A stretch of 20,125 bases of DNA. It comes from CAYGKP01 sp964350605. Lineage in GTDB: Bacteria > Bacteroidota > Bacteroidia > Cytophagales > JAAEPT01. The stretch lies in the NCBI GenBank assembly GCA_964350605.1, contig CAYGKP010000019.1, forward strand, positions 1-20,125, read 5' to 3'. A program made the translations under genes and the position numbers. Below, piece after piece: positions 7,314 to 15,292 of the stretch. Numbering within the stretch: the stretch's first letter is position 1; the number at the start of each line of letters is the position of its first letter. Below the pieces are notes generated by a model. The model was not told the DNA's origin and did no database searches. It worked only from the letters and a program-made list of their open reading frames with translations.

Positions 7314-8021
7314 TTGGCCGCTTTCCTGCTCCGCTCGTTTACTAGTTCGCGCCGGGAGCTTGCGCGAAGCATCGGACGCATGACGGGTCTTAGGCCTCGA
7401 AACGTCGATTTGTACTTGCTGGCCATTCGGCATTCGGGCTCGAAAGGCGATTCAAATGAACGATTGGAGTTCCTGGGCGATGCCATTTTGGGCAGCGTCG
7501 TAGCCGAACACCTCTTCAAGAAATACCCCTTCAAAGACGAAGGCTTTCTGACCGAAATTCGTGCGCGGATCGTCAACCGCGAAGCCCTCAACGAGCTGGC
7601 CACCCGCATCGGCCTGAGCGACTTGGTGCAAGAACACAACCGCCACCTTCGTGGCGTTCAGACTGCCTCGATCTATGGCAATGCCCTTGAGGCCGTCATC
7701 GGGGCGGTGTTCATCGACAAGGGCTATGGAGAGTGCCGACGGTTCATCCTATCGCGTTTGTTGAAGGCGCACATCGACATCGAGGAAGTAGTCGACACCC
7801 CGCGCAACTATAAGAGCCTTTTGATCGAGTGGTCGCAGCGCGAAAACTTCGCGCTGGAATTCCGCATCGTCAACGAAGCGGGCCAACACCACAGTCGCGA
7901 ATTCACCGCGCAGGTCTATTTAAACGACCGCCCCATGGGCACTGGCCAAGGCACCAGTAAAAAGAAAGCCGAACAAGCCGCAGCCGCTAATACCTGCGAC
8001 CAGCTTCAGTTGCTGCCTTAA
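7314..8021 (+). CDS. rnc: Ribonuclease III
   Basis: Cleaves double-stranded RNA in rRNA processing and mRNA turnover. The 235-aa protein has the RNase III signature NERLEFLGDA (48-57), with catalytic E52 and D56. The second metal site reads YGNALEAVIGA, with N123 and E126. A C-terminal double-stranded RNA-binding domain (about 165-232) ends in GTSKKKAEQAAAA. The start is TTG 7314, four bases after the fabF stop: it gives the N-terminal helix usual in Bacteroidota homologues, while the next ATG (7381) would remove that helix. An unusual start codon in a tightly packed operon fits low, coupled expression. The gene ends 26 bases from the convergent response regulator. Confidence 0.94.
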   Translation: MAAFLLRSFTSSRRELARSIGRMTGLRPRNVDLYLLAIRHSGSKGDSNERLEFLGDAILGSVVAEHLFKKYPFKDEGFLTEIRARIVNREALNELATRIGLSDLVQEHNRHLRGVQTASIYGNALEAVIGAVFIDKGYGECRRFILSRLLKAHIDIEEVVDTPRNYKSLLIEWSQRENFALEFRIVNEAGQHHSREFTAQVYLNDRPMGTGQGTSKKKAEQAAAANTCDQLQLLP

Positions 8022-8047
8022 GGGCCTGCAACCACGAAAAAAGAGGA

Positions 8048-8737
8048 TTAGGAGTCGCGGCTGGTCGGATCGACCAGCTTCTCCTCCATGGCCATGCGAA
8101 CCAGTTCGACGGCGTTTTTCACCTTCAGCTTTCGCATGATGCTAGCCCGATGCACCTCCACCGTTCGGATCGAAAGACCAAGTTCATCTGCAATCTCGCG
8201 ATTAGCTTTACCATCGACGATCAGTGCAAGCACGTCCCGCTCGCGCGGGGAAAGCAGCTGCGCCTTGCTTGAAGTAGTTTGGGGGGTCACGCGGTGCAAG
8301 TAGCCCGTGGCGATGATACCCGAGACCGCAGGCGAGAAATACGTTTGTCCGTCGGCCAGTCGTTCGATGGCGTGGAGAAACTCCTCCTGACTGGTGTCTT
8401 TCAGCAGGTAGCCGTGCGCGCCAACTTCCAGGGCACCCAACACATATTCCTGGTTGTCATGCATCGAAAGCACCAGGCAACGGGTTTGCGGAAAGCGTTT
8501 GGTCACTTCGGCTACCGCCTCCATGCCATTCATCTCGGGCATCGCCAAGTCCACAATGAGCACACGAGGCCGCAGGCGTTGCACCAACTCCACCGCTTCA
8601 CGGCCATTGGCCCCTTCACCGATCACCCGGACCCGCGCGTCGGTTTCAAGACTCGATCGAATGCCCTTTCGAACCAACGTATGGTCGTCAACAAGCACCA
8701 CATCAATGGTCGTTAGTCTAGGTTCAGTTGATGTCAT
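8048..8737 (-). CDS. NarL/FixJ-type response regulator
   Basis: A 229-aa DNA-binding response regulator. The receiver domain (about 11-125) shows the acidic pair D17/D18, phosphorylation site D63 in LIVDLAMPEMNG, S91 and K113 in LLKD. A LuxR-type helix-turn-helix (about 161-220) reads LSPRERDVLALIVDGKANREIA, with recognition helix around SIRTVEVHRASI. It is the partner of the histidine kinase encoded just upstream: the ATG lies inside the 3' end of the kinase gene, with a 14-base overlap, so the two are translated in concert. The targets are not shown by the sequence. The divergent lipoprotein-SCO-cytochrome operon is the obvious candidate, by inference from position only. Confidence 0.93.
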   Translation of the reverse strand: MTSTEPRLTTIDVVLVDDHTLVRKGIRSSLETDARVRVIGEGANGREAVELVQRLRPRVLIVDLAMPEMNGMEAVAEVTKRFPQTRCLVLSMHDNQEYVLGALEVGAHGYLLKDTSQEEFLHAIERLADGQTYFSPAVSGIIATGYLHRVTPQTTSSKAQLLSPRERDVLALIVDGKANREIADELGLSIRTVEVHRASIMRKLKVKNAVELVRMAMEEKLVDPTSRDS

Positions 8738-10481
8738 TGGTAAAAATCGTAGGCCCTTCTAAGGGGACAATGACGCGAACTTCAGTGCCTTTCCCAGGAT
8801 TTGACTTGAGAAAGAATTCCCCACCAATCAATTCCGCGCGTTCCTGCATATTGGTCAGTCCGTGCCCCAATGTCGCTGCTGCTGGATCAAAGCCCAAGCC
8901 ATCGTCTGAAATTACCAAACGTAACTCTTGGGGATAGAGTTGCGCTTTCACCTCGATTCGATCGGCCTTGGCGTACTTGCTGGCGTTGTTGAGCGCCTCC
9001 TGCGCAATGCGATATAGCGTGATTTCAACCAGAGGGTCAAGACGTTGGCCTTCCAAATTCGTGTGCACCAGAATGGCTCCCTCTAGGTTTAATTCTACTT
9101 GTTCGCTCAAAATTTTCAACGCCGAGCCCAGACCATAATCGCTCAAAACGGTTGGCATCAGGTTAAAGGAAATCCGTCGACTCTCCACAATTGTCTCGCG
9201 GACCAGGCTTTTCACCTCGGCAAGTCTTTCGTTTTGCGGCGCATCTTCGGCCAGCCGTATGGCCTCGATAGTGAACTTGAGCCCGGTGAGCATTTGACCG
9301 AGCCCATCGTGAATTTCGCGAGCCAGTCGCTGACGTTCGTCCTCTTGCCCTTGGATGAGGGCCGAGGCCCGAATGCGTTGCTCATCAAGTCGCTGGCGCA
9401 ATCGCGGACTCAGGTCAGTGAAAATGGCTAAAAACTCGGTGACGGTACCTTCCGGTGTGTGAATCGGGACAATCGACGCATCGAGCAACTTCAATTCCCC
9501 TTCAGCGGTACGGTGGCTAAACTGGCCATTCCACGTGCCCTGCTGTTCCACGTCGATCCATTGCGCGAACGCTTCGGGGGCCGTGGCCTGGAACAACGAA
9601 TGAACCCCCACCCCGAGTACATCGGCTAACGCGATCCCCAACAGCTCGCAAAACCCCTCGTTGACATAGACCATTCGGCCTTGCAAATCAATGCGGGCCA
9701 ACGCAGCCACCCGATCAAGGGCCCGAAGAAATTCACGGAGGTTCTGAAGGGTGTTGCTCGTCGCTAGATTGGAGGCTTCCAGCTCCTGGGCCAAGTTTGC
9801 GGAGCGAACCCGCGAAGCGTGCAGGTTGTGAATGGTCTCCTGCACCCGATGAACCGCCGGACGAAAAATCAATAGACCTTCCAGCAGCAGCAGTCCCAAG
9901 ATGAGGATGGCCAGCACCGCCTCAATGTGACGCAGATTGATCACCCGTTCGCGGGCCACGCCGTCCATCTCGAAGACGATCTCGTCCATCTCCTCGAGCA
10001 GTACCCCCTCAAGCGACACAATCGCATCAACCCGATAGGGAATCAACCTGGCTTCTTCAGTCACCGCTAACTGCCGAGCCAAGTCGTACGTGCGCTCAAT
10101 CAAGGTGTCAAGGCCTTGCAAGCGGGCCAATATCCGGGGGTTCCGCTCAGCTTCAAGGCCCAAATCCGGGTCGCCGAACTTCAACGCTGTGTGACTGCGC
10201 GCCAGTCGCTCGGCATAGGCCAACAACTCCTTGCGCAGGTGGGCATTGGTCGGCTCGTCTTCAATGCGCAGGGAAAGTTTCGCGATGCTCTGGCTCATGA
10301 ACCGCTGGCGTCCCGCGATGTTGACTACGTATGCGTCGTCCTGCTGGACAATTAATGCCCGCTGAATGATTAATTGCCCAATGCAAGTGAGCGCGGCCAC
10401 CCCCGCCAACGCCAAGAGATACAGTCGGGTCAGCCGGCGACCGGCCAGTCGCTCAGTGAGTACGTCAGAAGGTTTTGCCAC
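8724..10481 (-). CDS. Membrane sensor histidine kinase with PilJ/NarX-like sensor and PAS domain
   Basis: A 585-aa sensor kinase. Transmembrane helix 1 spans about 18-40 and helix 2 about 187-208, enclosing a periplasmic helical domain. That domain opens with NIAGRQRFMSQSIAKL (54-69), the P-box-like motif of PilJ N-terminal/NarX-type sensors. A PAS domain follows (about 250-358). The kinase core is of the HisKA_3 type: phospho-acceptor H391 in LAREIHDGLGQ, N-box EALNNASKYA, G1 DDGLGFD (526-532), and G2 HGLTNMQERA and GKGTEVRV. The start is GTG 10481. P-box sensors of the NarX group bind nitrate or nitrite, but the ligand here is not proven. It is divergent from a SCO/cytochrome c operon, suggesting control of a respiratory function. 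Confidence 0.92.
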   Translation of the reverse strand: MAKPSDVLTERLAGRRLTRLYLLALAGVAALTCIGQLIIQRALIVQQDDAYVVNIAGRQRFMSQSIAKLSLRIEDEPTNAHLRKELLAYAERLARSHTALKFGDPDLGLEAERNPRILARLQGLDTLIERTYDLARQLAVTEEARLIPYRVDAIVSLEGVLLEEMDEIVFEMDGVARERVINLRHIEAVLAILILGLLLLEGLLIFRPAVHRVQETIHNLHASRVRSANLAQELEASNLATSNTLQNLREFLRALDRVAALARIDLQGRMVYVNEGFCELLGIALADVLGVGVHSLFQATAPEAFAQWIDVEQQGTWNGQFSHRTAEGELKLLDASIVPIHTPEGTVTEFLAIFTDLSPRLRQRLDEQRIRASALIQGQEDERQRLAREIHDGLGQMLTGLKFTIEAIRLAEDAPQNERLAEVKSLVRETIVESRRISFNLMPTVLSDYGLGSALKILSEQVELNLEGAILVHTNLEGQRLDPLVEITLYRIAQEALNNASKYAKADRIEVKAQLYPQELRLVISDDGLGFDPAAATLGHGLTNMQERAELIGGEFFLKSNPGKGTEVRVIVPLEGPTIFTNDIN

Positions 10482-10574
10482 AGGATGTGTTCAGCAATAC
10501 GGGAAAGAAGGCAAAAAAGATGAACCGAACCCATGGATGTGTAATTTGCGGGTCCAAAAAATTCTTCTGATTTC

Positions 10575-10997
10575 ATGACACGCTCTGCCCTATTCCTCCT
10601 CCTTTCTTTCGCTTCTTTCGCCTGCTCGGAAGGTGAAAAAACCACCACACCTCCCGACATCGAGGCCATCGACCTGGCCAAAGAAGAAGTCATGAGCGTG
10701 CATGACCCGGCCATGGAACGCATGAACCTGATTGATTCACTTAGCGAGGCTCTGAAAGACAAGTTACAGGCCGTCCAGGATTCCGCACTTCAAATCGACC
10801 TTGTGGGCCGGATTGACAGCCTAGAAATTGCCCGCCAAGGCATGATGAATTGGATGCACCAGTACAACCCAACCTACCCGGACGAACTGCCTTTGGAGGA
10901 AGGCCTCGCCTATCTGGTGGAACAGAAAGACAGCATCGCTCGCGTGGCCGTCCTGATGGAATTGGAAATCGAAAAAGCGAAAACTGCCCTCAAATGA
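10575..10997 (+). CDS. Small helical lipoprotein of unknown function, next to SCO1
   Basis: A 140-aa predicted lipoprotein. The signal peptide ends in the lipobox ASFAC with the modified Cys at residue 17. The mature part is acidic and mostly helical, with the segment EEVMSVHDPAMERMNLIDSL followed by an MMNWMHQYNP stretch. It resembles short Bacteroidota lipoproteins often mislabelled viral A-type inclusion protein that sit beside SCO genes; this is from memory and not checked. The Met- and His-rich pieces (VHDPAMERM, MMNWMH) could bind copper, which would suit the neighbour, but this is speculation. Its stop overlaps the SCO start by four bases (ATGA), so the two are translationally coupled. 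Confidence 0.85.
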   Translation: MTRSALFLLLSFASFACSEGEKTTTPPDIEAIDLAKEEVMSVHDPAMERMNLIDSLSEALKDKLQAVQDSALQIDLVGRIDSLEIARQGMMNWMHQYNPTYPDELPLEEGLAYLVEQKDSIARVAVLMELEIEKAKTALK

Positions 10998-11602
10998 AGT
11001 CTGCCTTCCTCGGACTTGTTACCCTAGGTTTACTGTCCTGTGAGTCGCAGGATGCGTTACCCATCTTGGGTCCGCGGGAAGCTGTCGCACCGGGCGATAC
11101 GTTGTACCACACCATTCCCGCGTTTTCGTTCACCGACCAACTCGGTCGCGAGGTGAACAACCAAACGTTCTGGGACCAAGTGTACGTGGCCGACTTCTTT
11201 TTCACCACCTGCCCCTCGATCTGCCCGATCATGCGCGCCAACCTGCTGGACGTGCAAGCGGCCTACCAAGACGATCCGCAAGTCGCCCTCCTCTCCCACA
11301 CCTTGGACCCTGAGCACGACAGTGTGGCTGTCCTGAAGAGCTATGGGGAGCGACTGGGCGTGAACCCCGAGAAGTGGCGCCTGGTGACTGGCGAGCGAAA
11401 GACAACCTACGCCTTGGCGCAGGAGCATTATATGATTTCAGCGTTGGAAGATGAAAACGAACCGGGCGGCATTGTCCACAGCGGCGCACTCATACTCATT
11501 GACAAGTCAGGGCACATCCGTGGCTATTACGACGGCACATTGAAAGAGGACGTGGCCGAGTTAATCGAAGACATTGAAATCCTCCTTCAGGAATACCGCT
11601 AG
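10994..11602 (+). CDS. SCO1/SenC family copper chaperone (lipoprotein)
   Basis: SCO proteins are membrane-anchored thioredoxin-fold copper chaperones used to assemble the CuA site of cytochrome oxidase and, in some bacteria, nitrous oxide reductase. This 202-aa protein has a lipobox LLSC (Cys16) and the copper site: C73 and C77 in TTCPSICPIM, plus H162 in IVHSGAL. The SHTLDPEHDS stretch (101-110) matches the family's conserved Asp-Pro segment. ATG 10994 is chosen over an upstream in-frame start because it gives the signal peptide and overlaps the previous stop by four bases. The cytochrome c gene starts inside its 3' end. The three genes form one operon. Confidence 0.94.
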   Translation: MKSAFLGLVTLGLLSCESQDALPILGPREAVAPGDTLYHTIPAFSFTDQLGREVNNQTFWDQVYVADFFFTTCPSICPIMRANLLDVQAAYQDDPQVALLSHTLDPEHDSVAVLKSYGERLGVNPEKWRLVTGERKTTYALAQEHYMISALEDENEPGGIVHSGALILIDKSGHIRGYYDGTLKEDVAELIEDIEILLQEYR

Positions 11603-12029
11603 GCTCGCCGCATGGCTGGTGGGCCTTTTCTTGCTTGGTGCCTGCAACGAGTCGAGCGAGTCATCAACCGAAACTGACGAGCCCGAAATGGACGTCGCCG
11701 TCTACCTGGAAGGGCAAACGCTTTTCCGACAACGGTGCGAAAGCTGTCACCAAGCCAATGGCAAAGGGGTGGGTCAGTTGTACCCAGACCTGTCGGACCC
11801 AGTGATTGCATCACGCGGTCTGGACCTCGCTTGCCAGATTCGTAGCGGTGTTCGGATACCCGGCTCTGACAGCTCTGGCGTTCGCTACACGATGCCTGCC
11901 AACCCCGGCCTGAATGCCCCGCAGTTGGCCAGTTTGCTGACCTACCTCCTAAACAGTTGGGGCCATAAGGAAGGCATGGTGGGGGCCAAAGCTGTGCAAG
12001 CGGCTCTGGCCGATTGCGCCGCGCAGTAA
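11574..12029 (+). CDS. Lipoprotein mono-haem cytochrome c
   Basis: A 151-aa class I type cytochrome c. The haem attachment motif CESCH is at 55-59, and the likely axial Met is M107 in YTMPANPG. The signal peptide ends in LLGAC with the lipid-carrying Cys at 24, so the haem domain is tethered to a membrane on the outer side of the cytoplasmic membrane. Two further cysteines, C87 (DLACQIRSG) and C148 near the C-terminus, could form a disulfide. NSWG and the C-terminal pattern recall a Bacteroidota cytochrome type found beside SCO genes. No in-frame ATG fits; TTG 11574 gives a proper signal peptide and overlaps the SCO gene by 29 bases. It probably donates electrons to, or helps assemble, a copper-containing reductase. 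Confidence 0.9.
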   Translation: MKSSFRNTARLAAWLVGLFLLGACNESSESSTETDEPEMDVAVYLEGQTLFRQRCESCHQANGKGVGQLYPDLSDPVIASRGLDLACQIRSGVRIPGSDSSGVRYTMPANPGLNAPQLASLLTYLLNSWGHKEGMVGAKAVQAALADCAAQ

Positions 12030-12030
12030 C

Positions 12031-12049
12031 GGGTCAACTCATTTGACCC
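12031..12049 (+). terminator. Hairpin after the SCO-cytochrome operon
   Basis: A 7-bp stem GGGTCAA / TTGACCC with a 5-base loop starts two bases after the cytochrome c stop. The sequence after it (TGCCTATCTTCCC) has no solid T run, so termination may be weak, or the hairpin may protect the mRNA 3' end. Confidence 0.5.
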
Positions 12050-12126
12050 TGCCTATCTTCCCACAGATGGGAAAATCCCGTAGTTTTAAGGTCCTGATCG
12101 GACGAAAAAAGATCGATTCGGGTTGT

Positions 12127-12199
<73 letters not shown>

Positions 12200-12209
12200 C
12201 ACAAAAATC

Positions 12210-12236
12210 AAGGGCGGACAGATCCGCCCCTTCCTT
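12210..12236 (+). terminator. Hairpin after tRNA-Thr
   Basis: GGGCGGA (12212-12218) pairs with TCCGCCC (12223-12229) around a CAGA loop, followed by CTTCCTTC. The position directly after the tRNA suggests termination, but the T-rich tail is interrupted by C. Confidence 0.55.
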
Positions 12237-12252
12237 CGCTGTCCTCAATCGA

Positions 12253-14220
12253 ATGGCCTGCCATACGCCAACGCCCCGACTCCTGCTTGCCCTCTGTCCG
12301 CTGCTTTGGCTGACCAGTTCGCTTTGCGCTCAACGCACTCGCGACTACAGCGGGCCACATCGAATCAATGGCGACACCGCCCAGCTTCGCTACACCTACT
12401 ACCTACGCGGCAGCGACACCTTGGCGCAGGGACCCATCGAACTGCGTCTGACCCGCCTGGAAAAAGACCGGATCGCGACCTGGCATTGGCAGGGCCAATA
12501 CGAGCGCAACCGGCTGAGTGGTGGCTGGGATGTGCGTGCTGAGCACCTGACCCCAATCGCTCAAATCGGGACACTGGAACGAAACGTACTCTTCAGTGCC
12601 GATGGCTGGGAATGGGTACTTTCTGCTTCGTTCCGTAGCGGCCTGCCTCAGGGCGAATGGCTCTTGCTCCGCAGGCATGTAGCCGCCAGTCAGGCTAGCG
12701 ATACCCTCGCTTTGTCGCGGATGGCCCTGTCCTCCGGAAAATTTGAAGGTCCCGTTCGATTGGAAAATCGGGCAGAAGGAATCAAAGCCGAAGGGCAATT
12801 CTCGGCAGGCGGTCTACTCTCAGGGCTGTGGCGCTTCGAATCCCAAGAAGGCAGCGACACACTGACCGAATGGCTTCGCTTCGAGCACGGAGCCTTGGAC
12901 GAGCTTTGGCTGGTAAGCGGGACCGATACAGTACTGCACCAACAGTTCCGATTCCCAAACGACCCGACCACCCGCCAAACCATTGCCTTCGACAGCGTCG
13001 CACAGCGCGCGATTCGCTATCGAATCGCCTTGCGCCAACCCCTTTCTCCCACCCTTTCGGCAGTCCTTGAACGTCATCACAGCTTCCTTCAGTCCGGTCT
13101 GTCACTGCCCTTTTTGGACCCCGAGTTGGGTTCGCTCTGGGCCGCACTCCCCGGCGAGGGCTTTGCCCAGCCACAAGGGTTGATTGTCCTGACCGAATAT
13201 CCGCTGGGCGAAAACGAAGCGGCAACCCTCGACACCCTGCGCAACCTGACCAATGAACTCGTTGCCCGAACCGATTCCTTGCTTAAGAATCCGCAGTACA
13301 AGCTCAACCGATTCGGCTCGCTCGGCCTTGGGCTGCGCTACGAGGCACTGCGCGAAATCCGGGGAAATGCTCACCGCATCAACACGTTGCTGAACGATCT
13401 GGGCGACCCAGCGATGCGCTTTGTCGACCGGGAATTGCTGCTCGAAAAACGGCTTTCTACTTTCCGCTATCCCGGGGAGTTGCTGGTTCAAACCGGTGAC
13501 TCGCTCCACACAGAACCCTATCGTTTCCCGGTCCTCAAATTTCACGAATCGCCGCTCGTCGCACTGGGCGACCATTTGCGCGATTGCCTGACCCAAACGG
13601 ATCAAATTCGTGAAGAGTCGAAAGAACTACTCGAAGCACTAAAAGTGGAACAGTACATCCTGGCCGCTGAGACGCGGATGGTGGAACTTCACGATTCAGT
13701 CGTGGCCCTTTTCGAGGGACAGTCGGCCCCCGAAAGCCACTCGTCGTTTCATGCCCAACTGAACGTCCCGGTTCAGCGGTTTTTGGCCGAGGAGTTGGCG
13801 CGCTATCACAACCTGGAAGCCCAAGACAAATTCGAACAGGCCGACCGTCTGATCGCTTGCCTTAGCCAACTAACCTCGCTGTACGATACACTGGCTTTGT
13901 TACCCATACAGCTCGATCGCATGGACAAAGCCTACACACGCCAAGCCTATAACCCCTACACCTACACCCATCTGGACGAGCGGGTTAAGGAACGCATCTA
14001 TGCCGCCTATCGGCAAAAACTAGTACCCTACCTGCTTGAACAAACGGGTCGCTCGCTTGACTGTGCAAGCATTGAGCGACTGGCCTCGAACTTCGGCCTG
14101 CTTGATCGTCAGATGCTCGCTTGGTTGGGCGAGGACACGCGCAAAATCGAACGCAAGCTGCGAAGGAGCGATGACCCTGAACGCCTGCTCAAGAAACTCA
14201 ACCTCGAGCTGCGCTTCTAG
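12253..14220 (+). CDS. Exported protein with MORN-like repeats, function unknown
   Basis: I do not recognise this 655-aa protein as a named family. It has a clear signal peptide (hydrophobic 9-24, likely cut after LCA at 26), so it is periplasmic or surface exposed. Residues about 79-195 hold four short repeats of a MORN-like pattern (aromatic/hydrophobic, Gly, Leu, Gly, Trp): QYERNRLSGGW, SFRSGLPQGEW, ALSSGKFEGPV and QFSAGGLLSGLW. MORN-type hairpins usually serve as scaffolds. The rest (about 240-655) looks mainly helical and charged, without an obvious catalytic motif. It starts 53 bases after tRNA-Thr and ends two bases before the DUF2490 gene, so the pair probably work together at the envelope. 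Confidence 0.82.
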   Translation: MACHTPTPRLLLALCPLLWLTSSLCAQRTRDYSGPHRINGDTAQLRYTYYLRGSDTLAQGPIELRLTRLEKDRIATWHWQGQYERNRLSGGWDVRAEHLTPIAQIGTLERNVLFSADGWEWVLSASFRSGLPQGEWLLLRRHVAASQASDTLALSRMALSSGKFEGPVRLENRAEGIKAEGQFSAGGLLSGLWRFESQEGSDTLTEWLRFEHGALDELWLVSGTDTVLHQQFRFPNDPTTRQTIAFDSVAQRAIRYRIALRQPLSPTLSAVLERHHSFLQSGLSLPFLDPELGSLWAALPGEGFAQPQGLIVLTEYPLGENEAATLDTLRNLTNELVARTDSLLKNPQYKLNRFGSLGLGLRYEALREIRGNAHRINTLLNDLGDPAMRFVDRELLLEKRLSTFRYPGELLVQTGDSLHTEPYRFPVLKFHESPLVALGDHLRDCLTQTDQIREESKELLEALKVEQYILAAETRMVELHDSVVALFEGQSAPESHSSFHAQLNVPVQRFLAEELARYHNLEAQDKFEQADRLIACLSQLTSLYDTLALLPIQLDRMDKAYTRQAYNPYTYTHLDERVKERIYAAYRQKLVPYLLEQTGRSLDCASIERLASNFGLLDRQMLAWLGEDTRKIERKLRRSDDPERLLKKLNLELRF

Positions 14221-14222
14221 CC

Positions 14223-15110
14223 ATGTCGCCTTACCCTTCGCCCCGCCCGCGCCTGCACGGCGCGATCCTGTGGACCGTGGTCTTCGCCTGGCTCGGCAGC
14301 ACCAACCTATGGGCACAGAGCGCACCCGAGGAGGCTGAACTAAAACCCCCGACCACTGGAGTTTGGTTTGGGCTCTACAATAAGATCCGCCTTTCGGATC
14401 GCCTCTTCTATTACGCGGAGACACACTATCGTCGGCTAAGCAGCGCGGAAAACCGCACTGACTTTATCGGGCGAATGGGCCAGGTTTATAACCGGCATGG
14501 ACTGACTTATCTGGTCAACGAGAATTTTGAGGCCACCCTTGGGCCCGTTCTGGTACTCAACTTCTCGCCCGATAAAGGCAACCCAGACTTCAAGGAAGTC
14601 ATCCTCGAACCACGCATCTGGCACCAATACCTCTTCATCCAACCTTACATGGGTCGGGTGAAGATGTACCACCAATTCCGCTTCGAACACCGCTTCAAGC
14701 GCGACAACAACATGGGGGCCGAATACAAGTACACCACCCGCTACCGCTACAAAGTCTACGCCTACATCCCCATCAACAAGCCCCACATCGAGAACCATAC
14801 ATTCTATGTCTCACCCAGTGTGGAAATCTTCCTGCACAGCGGCAAATCAGTTGTCGCAAACCCAATGGAAGACGTTCGCATCTACACCGCCCTGGGCTAC
14901 ATCCACAACAACCTGATGTTCTTCGGGGGCCATATGTATACCATCGGCCAAAGCCGAGACCCGTTGGGCTATGTGTACCGCCAGCGGCACATCATTCGCC
15001 TGAATCTTTTCATCAACCTGGACCTGCGCAAGAAGGACACCCAAAACCCCGAGAGCCGCCTGATCCAGATGGGTGGCGACGGTTGGTCGGATAACAAAAC
15101 CTGGAATTAG
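14223..15110 (+). CDS. DUF2490 domain-containing outer-membrane protein
   Basis: A 295-aa exported protein with signal peptide (cut after LWA at residue 31). The mature part begins with TGVWFGLYNKIRLSDRLFYY, the start of a DUF2490 domain. It continues with alternating beta strands rich in aromatic and charged residues (EPRIWHQYLF, QFRFEHRF, YTTRYRYKVY, FYVSPSVEIFL, RLNLFINLDL), as in a small beta barrel. DUF2490 has no known biochemical role. The ATG lies two bases after the stop of the MORN-like gene, so the two are co-transcribed and very probably co-translated. The C-terminus does not end in a typical aromatic barrel signal (it ends KTWN). Confidence 0.85.
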   Translation: MSPYPSPRPRLHGAILWTVVFAWLGSTNLWAQSAPEEAELKPPTTGVWFGLYNKIRLSDRLFYYAETHYRRLSSAENRTDFIGRMGQVYNRHGLTYLVNENFEATLGPVLVLNFSPDKGNPDFKEVILEPRIWHQYLFIQPYMGRVKMYHQFRFEHRFKRDNNMGAEYKYTTRYRYKVYAYIPINKPHIENHTFYVSPSVEIFLHSGKSVVANPMEDVRIYTALGYIHNNLMFFGGHMYTIGQSRDPLGYVYRQRHIIRLNLFINLDLRKKDTQNPESRLIQMGGDGWSDNKTWN

Positions 15111-15141
15111 CGTAAATTCGAAGGCCTTTTTTGCGCTAGAA

Positions 15142-15214
15142 GCGGGAGTAGCTCAGTTGGTAGAGCATCAGCTTCCCAAGCTGAGGGTCGCGAGTTCGAA
15201 TCTCGTCTCCCGCT
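15142..15214 (+). tRNA. tRNA-Gly (anticodon CCC)
   Basis: A 73-base cloverleaf. The acceptor stem is GCGGGAG/CTCCCGC, the D arm GCTC/GAGC, the anticodon stem TCAGC/GCTGA with loop TTCCCAA, and the T arm GCGAG TTCGAAT CTCGT. The anticodon CCC reads GGG (Gly). The discriminator is T, as usual for tRNA-Gly; CCA is not encoded. Confidence 0.97.
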
Positions 15215-15241
15215 CGCGATGTTAGATGATGTGTGACAAGC

Positions 15242-15269
15242 AAAAGGCCACCCATTGGGTGGCCTTTTT
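15242..15269. terminator. Bidirectional terminator between tRNA-Gly and the MerC-like gene
   Basis: A 12-bp stem AAAAGGCCACCC / GGGTGGCCTTTT with a 3-base loop is followed by T's on the plus strand and by TTTT on the minus strand (from the AAAA arm). It serves tRNA-Gly from the left and the convergent MerC-like gene from the right. Confidence 0.9.
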
Positions 15270-15292
15270 CCTGTTGTTTTGAGCGGAGCGAT

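Noticed and set aside
8022..8047. A terminator between the convergent rnc and response regulator genes.
   Set aside because: There is a run of six A's (T's on the minus strand), but I can find no hairpin next to it.
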